64,000 nt of DNA. Origin: Limosilactobacillus reuteri (GTDB lineage Bacteria; Bacillota; Bacilli; Lactobacillales; Lactobacillaceae). The stretch spans positions 261,001 through 325,000 of the forward strand of contig NZ_CP139478.1 in NCBI RefSeq assembly GCF_034259105.1, given 5' to 3'. The translations under genes and the position numbers were made by a program. Under the pieces are notes generated by a model, which had not been told where the DNA came from, searched no databases, and worked only from the letters and a program-made list of their open reading frames with translations. Every line of letters begins with the position of its first letter. Position 1 is the stretch's first letter. This document shows, piece after piece, positions 56,963 to 64,000 of the stretch.

Positions 56963-58872
56963 GTGCGCCCGGCATGGGTATTAGCTAGGTGGTGAAAGTC
57001 CGCTATGGGCCGTAGTAGTCGGAACCATGAGCTGAGGACAAGGGTGTCCACCGTGAGGTGGAATCTGAAGGAAGTCTAAGGCAAAGTACTGCATCGATGA
57101 ACAAGAAGTAGCTATAAGGCTGGAATTAACTGGATAAGGCTGCTAGACAAGTTGAAGTCCAATACTACTCGAAGTTGGTCTCAGTAAAGCTAACGATGAC
57201 ATGGTACGAAAGCTAATATTCTTACCCGGGGAGATCTGGCCTACACGTTTCCGACAAGAGGAATAAGTTTAATTTCCACAGAAACAAGCGGTGCAGTGAT
57301 GCAGTGTTGAGTAAGCCAGAAGTCAGCCGAGGTCATAGTAGTTTGAATAATCAGATGAAGGACTGAACGACAATAACTTGTAACTTATATCGGAGGTGTA
57401 ATCAGGTGCGACAATCGCAGAAAACAGAACAACAAGCTGACCGCTTGTCGAGGATAGGTTTGGAAAACCGAAAGTACACAAGGGCGCGTAGTACCGGTTA
57501 TGGTGAAGGTAAAGGTATGAGTGTCACTATCCAAGACCTGGTCTTGGATCGCAATAACCTTAATCAGGCTTATTTGCGAGTTAAGAGAAATAAAGGAGCA
57601 GCAGGCGTTGACGATATGACAGTCAATGACCTTCTGCCATATCTCAGAGAAAATAAGACGGAACTGATCGCTAGTTTGCGTGAGGGCAAGTATAAACCAG
57701 CTCCAGTCAAACGGGTAGAAATTCCGAAGCCTAATGGTGGAGTAAGAAGACTTGGAATACCAACGGTGGTGGACCGAATGGTTCAACAAGCTGTAGCCCA
57801 AATTCTTACGCCTATCTTTGAGCGTATTTTCTCTGATAATAGCTTTGGCTTCCGTCCCCACCGTGGGGCCCATGACGCTATTTCAAAAGTAGTAGATCTT
57901 TATAATCAAGGTTATCGAAGAGTTGTCGACTTAGACCTAAAAGCCTATTTTGATAACGTTAATCATGACTTGATGATTAAGTATCTCCAACAATATATTG
58001 ATGACCCATGGACACTAAGACTCATTCGTAAGTTTCTAACTAGCGGAGTCTTAGACCATGGGCTTTTCGCTAAGAGTGAAAAAGGAACCCCACAAGGAGG
58101 GCCATTGTCACCACTACTGGCGAACATCTATCTAAATGAGTTGGACGAAGAGTTGACTAGACGTGGTCACCACTTTGTGCGCTATGCGGATGATTGTAAC
58201 ATCTATGTTAAAAGTCAACGAGCCGGAGAACGAGTAATGCGAAGCATTACCCAGTTTCTAGAAAAGCGCTTGAAAGTTAAAGTGAACCCAGATAAAACCA
58301 AAGTCGGTAGCCCGCTACGGTTGAAGTTTCTTGGCTTTTCGTTGGGTGTAGACCACAATGGGGCCTACGCCCGTCCAGCTAAGCAATCGCAACAACGAGT
58401 AAAGAAAGCACTGAAGTTATTAACTAAACGTAATCGTGGAATATCTCTGACAAGAATGTTTGAAGAAATTCATCGAAAAATGCGTGGGTGGCTTCAGTAC
58501 TACTCAATTGGGAAACTAACTAACTTTATTCAACGCCTTGACAAGTGGTTGAGGGTCCGAATAAGGCAGTATATTTGGAAGCAATGGAAAAAGTTTAAAA
58601 CTAAGGTAACTAACTTACAGAAGTTGGGGCTGCCCCAGCATGATGCATATGTCTTCGCTAGTACCCGAAAGGGCTACTGGCGAACTGCACATAGTAAGAC
58701 CTTGAGCTATTCTCTAACTAATAGAAAACTGGAACAACTCGGACTTATGAATATGTCCAAGACGCTCCAGTCAATTCAATGTGATTAAGTTGTCGAACCG
58801 CCGTATACGGAACCGTACGTACGGTGGTGTGAGAGGTCGATAATTGAACTAATCAATTATCTCCTACTCGAT
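56963..58872 (+). mobile_element. Group II intron, copy B (1910 bp), class C-like
   Basis: Nearly identical to 39266-41175 in sequence and length, with the same GTGCGCCC start, domain V and domain VI, and CTACTCGAT end. It is inserted just after the lysS terminator. An IS30-type element starts 10 bases after it. Confidence 0.92.
57406..58788 (+). CDS. ltrA: Group II intron reverse transcriptase/maturase, copy B
   Basis: 460 aa, same domains as the protein of copy A: reverse transcriptase with YADD, GIIM maturase domain, no endonuclease. Differences from copy A cluster within about 30 residues near the C-terminus (WKKFKTK, LQKLGLPQHDAYV). Both are full length and may be active. GTG start. Confidence 0.95.
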   Translation: MRQSQKTEQQADRLSRIGLENRKYTRARSTGYGEGKGMSVTIQDLVLDRNNLNQAYLRVKRNKGAAGVDDMTVNDLLPYLRENKTELIASLREGKYKPAPVKRVEIPKPNGGVRRLGIPTVVDRMVQQAVAQILTPIFERIFSDNSFGFRPHRGAHDAISKVVDLYNQGYRRVVDLDLKAYFDNVNHDLMIKYLQQYIDDPWTLRLIRKFLTSGVLDHGLFAKSEKGTPQGGPLSPLLANIYLNELDEELTRRGHHFVRYADDCNIYVKSQRAGERVMRSITQFLEKRLKVKVNPDKTKVGSPLRLKFLGFSLGVDHNGAYARPAKQSQQRVKKALKLLTKRNRGISLTRMFEEIHRKMRGWLQYYSIGKLTNFIQRLDKWLRVRIRQYIWKQWKKFKTKVTNLQKLGLPQHDAYVFASTRKGYWRTAHSKTLSYSLTNRKLEQLGLMNMSKTLQSIQCD

Positions 58873-58881
58873 TGTTAATAT

Positions 58882-59935
58882 GGCAGATTGTAAAATTTAA
58901 GTTGAACATTTAAGTGGACAGAAAAACCCATCAAGGTCTTTAATGGTGTTACCACACAATCCATTAGAAAGAAGGACCTTGATGAGCACCACTATTTTAT
59001 CATTCCAGAACCGTGTTGTCATTGAAACGCTTCATAATGAAGGACGTTCCTTGCGATACATCGCTAACTACTTAGGCTTTAGTAAGACCACCATCTTTAA
59101 CGAACTTCACCGGCTAAATAGTGGGTATCAAGCTGAACTAGCGCAAACTGACTTTGAACGCAAGGTTAGTCAACGGGGGCGGAAGTCTTCACTCACTAAA
59201 AGCCTTAAGCACTTGATTGAGGAAAAGATTCAAGTCCAGAAGTGGTCCCCTGAACAAGTTGCCCATGTAGTTGGGATTGCCTACAAGACGGTCTATAACT
59301 GGATTGATCAAGGATGGCTTGATGTACAGTTACCCGATTTGCCTGATCATGGAATTCGTCGTCATCGTGCTAAAGAAAAGCGTGGTACGTTCAGTCACGG
59401 CCGCTCCATTGAGGAGCGTCCTCATAAAGTCGAAACTCGCCAAGAATTCGGCCACTTTGAAGCTGATACCGTACTTTCTGGCAAACGTAAAGGTCAAGCT
59501 GTGGCGACTTTTGTGGAGCGTAAGAGTCGCCTGACAATTGTTAAACGGCTCCATGGTCGCGACAGTCAGTCCATGACTCAAGCCGTACTTGAACTAGCTA
59601 GTCAACTTCAAGACAAGCTCAAGACGCTTACCGTGGATCATGGGAAAGAGTTCGCTAACTATCAGGCAATTGAACAGCTAACGGGTACTCAGGTTTACTT
59701 TGCCCATGCCTATTCACCGCACGAACGCGGTAGTAATGAGAACCGTAATCGAGTTTTGCAACGGTTTATTCCCAAGGGACAAGCCATTGAAGAGCTGAGC
59801 GATCGCCAGCTGGTTCAAATCAATTGGTATCTGAATTCCCGACCACTTAAATGTCTTAACTGGCACACACCAATCGAGATCTTCTTGATTAATCTACGTC
59901 ACTAAATTCGTTCAAGTTATTTCTTGCAATCTGCC
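58882..59935 (+). mobile_element. Complete IS30-family element of about 1054 bp
   Basis: Terminal repeats: GGCAGATTGTAAAATTTAAG on the left and, inverted, GGCAGATTGCAAGAAATAAC on the right. ATAT flanks both ends (58878-58881, 59936-59939); because ATAT is a palindrome this could be a 4-base duplication or part of the repeats. A truncated second copy opens the window at 1-369 in the opposite orientation. Confidence 0.9.
58982..59905 (+). CDS. IS30-family transposase (307 aa)
   Basis: Helix-turn-helix (RSLRYIANYLGFSKTTIFN) followed by the integrase core with DDE residues in GHFEADTVLSG, TVDHGKEFAN and HERGSNENRN. ATG 58982 has GAAGGA five bases upstream; an in-frame ATG at 58943 is less likely. 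Confidence 0.94.
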   Translation: MSTTILSFQNRVVIETLHNEGRSLRYIANYLGFSKTTIFNELHRLNSGYQAELAQTDFERKVSQRGRKSSLTKSLKHLIEEKIQVQKWSPEQVAHVVGIAYKTVYNWIDQGWLDVQLPDLPDHGIRRHRAKEKRGTFSHGRSIEERPHKVETRQEFGHFEADTVLSGKRKGQAVATFVERKSRLTIVKRLHGRDSQSMTQAVLELASQLQDKLKTLTVDHGKEFANYQAIEQLTGTQVYFAHAYSPHERGSNENRNRVLQRFIPKGQAIEELSDRQLVQINWYLNSRPLKCLNWHTPIEIFLINLRH

Positions 59936-59948
59936 ATATTGAAAAAAT

Positions 59949-61362
59949 CTAATTATTATTTTGGGCTGGTGATGGTTTATTATAGCCATAAGCTCCAGTG
60001 ACTGAAACAGTAGTATTTGGATTAAGACTTGGATCAGCAGCTCCTGGTAGGTGAAACTCACTATTAGCTGGCGGAGTTACTGCTATTTCTGTTGAGGGAG
60101 ATAATTGGGGAATCCAATCATAAGGAATCCGATAAGCCCGATAAATTAGATGATCAGCAATATATGGATAAATATATTCCCAAACTATTTCGTGACTTGG
60201 CGTAACCTCTAAGAAACGTCCACCGGCACCTTCGTCAATTAATGTATTTTCATTTGGAAGTCGTTGGACGCTACCTTCTAATGGAGAGTAGAAGTAATTA
60301 GCGTGGGCTGCTGCTTTATAGCCCATATCCTTTGCAGAGAAGCTCCATTTCTTTTCTAAAGTAATTGGGTTAAATTCAATAACTTCTGATCCATCAATGC
60401 GTGTTGTTCTCATTCCAGTTGAGGAGGTTTGATTAGGTGCACCATAGCCGGCCCAGCCTCCATTATCAAGAGCAAGAATATTTCCTGCGCCAGGTAAACC
60501 TTTAGGAATTAAATGTACATTATGCATCCCTACTAAGGGTCCTAAATTACGTAAAGTAAAACTCTTAGTAAAGTCGGGACCTAATAACCAAACGATTTTC
60601 CCGGTATCGTGGTCAACAATCCAGCTCATCATTGCTTCACGTGAACCCATTAGAATGTTATTCGGTTTAAATCGCTGGTCACCCTGATCAAACCAATTAT
60701 TTGGTCCAAGGTAGCTAGCATAATTAATATGAAATACATCCCCTTCTTTACTAGCAGATTGAAAGTTAGGGTTCTTAAAGATTGCATTTTTTTGTTCATC
60801 GGTTAATGGAAAATCATTAAAATGATCTAATGTACTCCAAGACCAAAGCTTGTTGCCATTGCGGTCAATTTCTAATAAGACATGGTCAAGAAGAGGATAG
60901 GGTGATATCGAGCCAATTTTTCGATCATGGTGAGTAAGAAGTAAAACTTGTTTAAAGTCATCTTTTGTTTCTTGTCCAGGTACAAAATACCCTTACAGGA
61001 TTTCCCTCAAGCTGATAATCGTGGTGCACTCTTGCAACCCATGTTTTGCCGATGCCTTGATCGATAACTTCTTCATTGTGGGTAAATGACCATCGAATGT
61101 TACCATTCCAATCAATTTCGGTTAAATCTGCATAGTCTTGATAAGCGTCACTGCTTTTTCGACAGCGTAAAGAGCCAAAAACCTGACCACCTTTAATCAT
61201 TTTATTAGGGAAGCCTTGTAGATCTTTCCATTCATGAACAATTTTTCCGTTCATATCGATTAAGATTGTACCTTCATTTTTAGCGTTGAATAATGTATAG
61301 CCCGACCAAGTTTTACTAGGTTTGAAGTTAGTAACTCCGGTTGGAAATATTGATTGTCCCAT
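59949..61362 (-). pseudogene. Aryl-sulfate sulfotransferase, frameshifted
   Basis: Read across both frames this encodes about 470 residues of an arylsulfotransferase (ASST) beta-propeller protein: DMNGKIVHEWKD, ADLTEIDWNGNIRWSF, HHDYQLEGNPV, then in the next frame FVPGQETKDDFK, MGSREAMMSWIVDHDTGKIVWLLG, MHNVHLIP, AAHANYFYSP. The break is at about 60990, where GTAAGGGTA carries one extra base relative to a frame giving PVGYFVPG. ATG 61362 has AAAGGAGTGGG upstream. ASST moves sulfate between phenols. No signal peptide. The 3' end lies 10 bases from the IS at 58882-59935. Confidence 0.85.
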
Positions 61363-61382
61363 TTTCCCACTCCTTTGATTGT

Positions 61383-61505
61383 TCAAAACTTAGAAAGTGG
61401 TAAGTGCAAGTTAGAGAGACTTTTTACTGCTGTGATGATGGCAGGTTCTGTGGTGTCTAGACCAGTGATAACAAAATAATCTAGTGCTTTTAGTAGGATC
61501 TGTTC
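61383..61505 (-). pseudogene. Possible 3' remnant of an unknown gene
   Basis: About 40 codons are open on the minus strand: EQILLKALDYFVITGLDTTEPAIITAV-like text down to HLPLSKF and a stop at 61383, with a TAA just before. It ends about 20 bases upstream of the ASST start, as the last codons of an upstream gene in an operon would. I do not recognise the family. It may be chance coding. Confidence 0.25.
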
Positions 61506-61509
61506 TTAA

Positions 61510-61880
61510 CACTTCCCAGATATCGCTTACATTATTGATCAAATAAATATTATAATCAATAATTTTGCAGAGCTAAGAATTACCAATTACTTTAAAATTG
61601 GCATATCGTAGTAAATATTAATAGCACTCAAACTGGAAGCCAAGAACTGCGGTAATTAACCAGGATTTTTGAGTTTATTTTAGAAAATCAGAAAAGATAA
61701 TTTCATGGGGTTAAGTTAGATATAGTAGAAGGAATTTTTTGGAAAAAGTTAGTGATGCAAATTCCGTGAGTTTTTACTAAATTAAAGATTATTTACCAAT
61801 TATTCCTGCTTTAATACATACAATTAAATTTGGTGAAAAGCAGAAAGTTCGGTTATTTTAAATAATGAAAAAAGTTAAAA
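61510..61880. other. AT-rich intergenic region without a recognisable gene
   Basis: No ORF, hairpin or repeat with support was found. It separates the ASST remnant from the rRNA promoters and may be decayed coding sequence or an UP-element-rich upstream region. Confidence 0.5.
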
Positions 61881-61886
61881 AAGGTG

Positions 61887-61915
61887 TTGACGAAAGGATG
61901 AAATCCATGTATAGT
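61887..61915 (+). promoter_or_regulatory. rRNA promoter P1
   Basis: TTGACG, 17-base spacer, TATAGT. It is preceded by an A/T-rich stretch of UP-element type. Confidence 0.75.
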
Positions 61916-61981
61916 AGTTATCGTTGTCAAAACAGTTAAGTGCTGTTAAGTTGATTCAACAAAAAAAGTTAAAAATAATTG

Positions 61982-62010
61982 TTGACATCGACTTGGTAAC
62001 ATGATATATT
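61982..62010 (+). promoter_or_regulatory. rRNA promoter P2
   Basis: TTGACA at 61982-61987, 17-base spacer, TATATT at 62005-62010. 95 bases after P1, again preceded by an A-rich tract. Confidence 0.8.
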
Positions 62011-62070
62011 AATAAAGTTGCTGATTGAGTTATCGATCAAAAGAAATTTAAAAATAATTAAAAATTCTTC

Positions 62071-62100
62071 TTGACAAGTTGATCTGATACATGTTATAAT
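62071..62100 (+). promoter_or_regulatory. rRNA promoter P3
   Basis: TTGACA at 62071-62076, 18-base spacer, consensus TATAAT at 62095-62100. Transcription should start at about 62107. Confidence 0.85.
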
Positions 62101-62106
62101 AAACAC

Positions 62107-62275
62107 GTTGATTGGCTGCTTGATTAGCCAACAGGTAGACCTTTGAAAACTGAACAAAGTTTCGACGAATCAAATGTGTAGGGTCTTCAATCACGATGTG
62201 ATTTGAAGCAAAACATTTGCGAAGTCAATTCGCTTAATAACAAAGATAATTGAGAGCTATTCAAGTTCTTATATA
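62107..62275 (+). ncRNA. 16S rRNA leader with processing stem
   Basis: CTGAACAAAGTTTC at 62150-62163 pairs with GAAACTTTGTTTAG at 63885-63898, and GTGTAGG at 62176-62182 with CCTACAC at 63872-63878. Together they form the long stem that loops out 16S rRNA for RNase III. Confidence 0.75.

Positions 62276-64000
<1,725 letters not shown>

Noticed and set aside
58878..59939. ATAT as a proven 4-base target duplication of the 1054-bp IS
   Set aside because: ATAT is itself a palindrome and could be part of the terminal repeats; one complete copy cannot decide.

Overview
The window looks like chromosomal DNA of a low-GC heterofermentative lactobacillus, most likely Limosilactobacillus (Lactobacillus) reuteri. 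The 16S rRNA gene at the right end reads, from memory, like L. reuteri. Gene orders such as rpoE-pyrG-murA-rpmE2, mfd-rqcP-divIC-yabR-tilS-hpt-ftsH-hslO-dusB-lysS and dltXABCD are those of Lactobacillales. No database search was possible; all names rest on motifs, length and gene order.

Layout. 1-369 is the end of an IS30-family element. 456-6826 holds a Ser-rich lipoprotein, a rarA gene broken by two stop codons, a minus-strand HAD phosphatase / HD hydrolase / lipL block, a DUF1934 gene with an apparent ATT start, and rpoE. 6842-10490 is pyrG (with a GGGC-start attenuator), a murA whose active-site Cys is replaced by Asp, and rpmE2. 10649-13593 has a lone PTS IIC protein, a DUF915 hydrolase and a class A sortase. 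A 1279-bp IS30-family element (13-bp target duplication) follows. 15262-21789 is a five-gene run: PEP synthase, a cytoplasmic beta-helix protein, a divergent triosephosphate isomerase, a class II aldolase and a phosphoglycerate-mutase-like phosphatase. 21827-26988 has an LMW phosphatase, lemA, htpX, murF and cshA. A second IS30-type element then abuts the 3' remnant of a glutaminase gene. 28499-32945 is the dlt operon (minus strand, including dltX), divergent from acpS-alr-mazF. codBA (PyrR-type attenuator) and a T-box-controlled, frameshifted hydratase gene follow. A group II intron occupies 39266-41175. 41177-56780 is a housekeeping block interrupted by a second copy of the 1279-bp IS in the 3' end of hslO. 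A second copy of the intron, a second copy of the first IS type, a frameshifted arylsulfotransferase gene, and three tandem rRNA promoters with a 16S rRNA gene complete the window.

Two themes stand out. First, mobile-element load and decay: six mobile elements plus one IS fragment, and at least four broken accessory genes (rarA, glutaminase, hydratase, arylsulfotransferase). The elements occur as near-identical pairs that could rearrange the region. Second, pyrimidine and amino-acid sensing by RNA leaders: the pyrG reiterative-transcription attenuator, the PyrR hairpin on codBA, and a T-box on an unexpected target. The strongest candidate for an undescribed system is the ppsA / beta-helix / TIM-paralogue / aldolase / phosphatase operon, which would let an obligate heterofermenter run carbon from pyruvate toward hexose phosphate but includes a beta-helix protein of unknown job. 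No CRISPR array, prophage or tRNA gene was seen.
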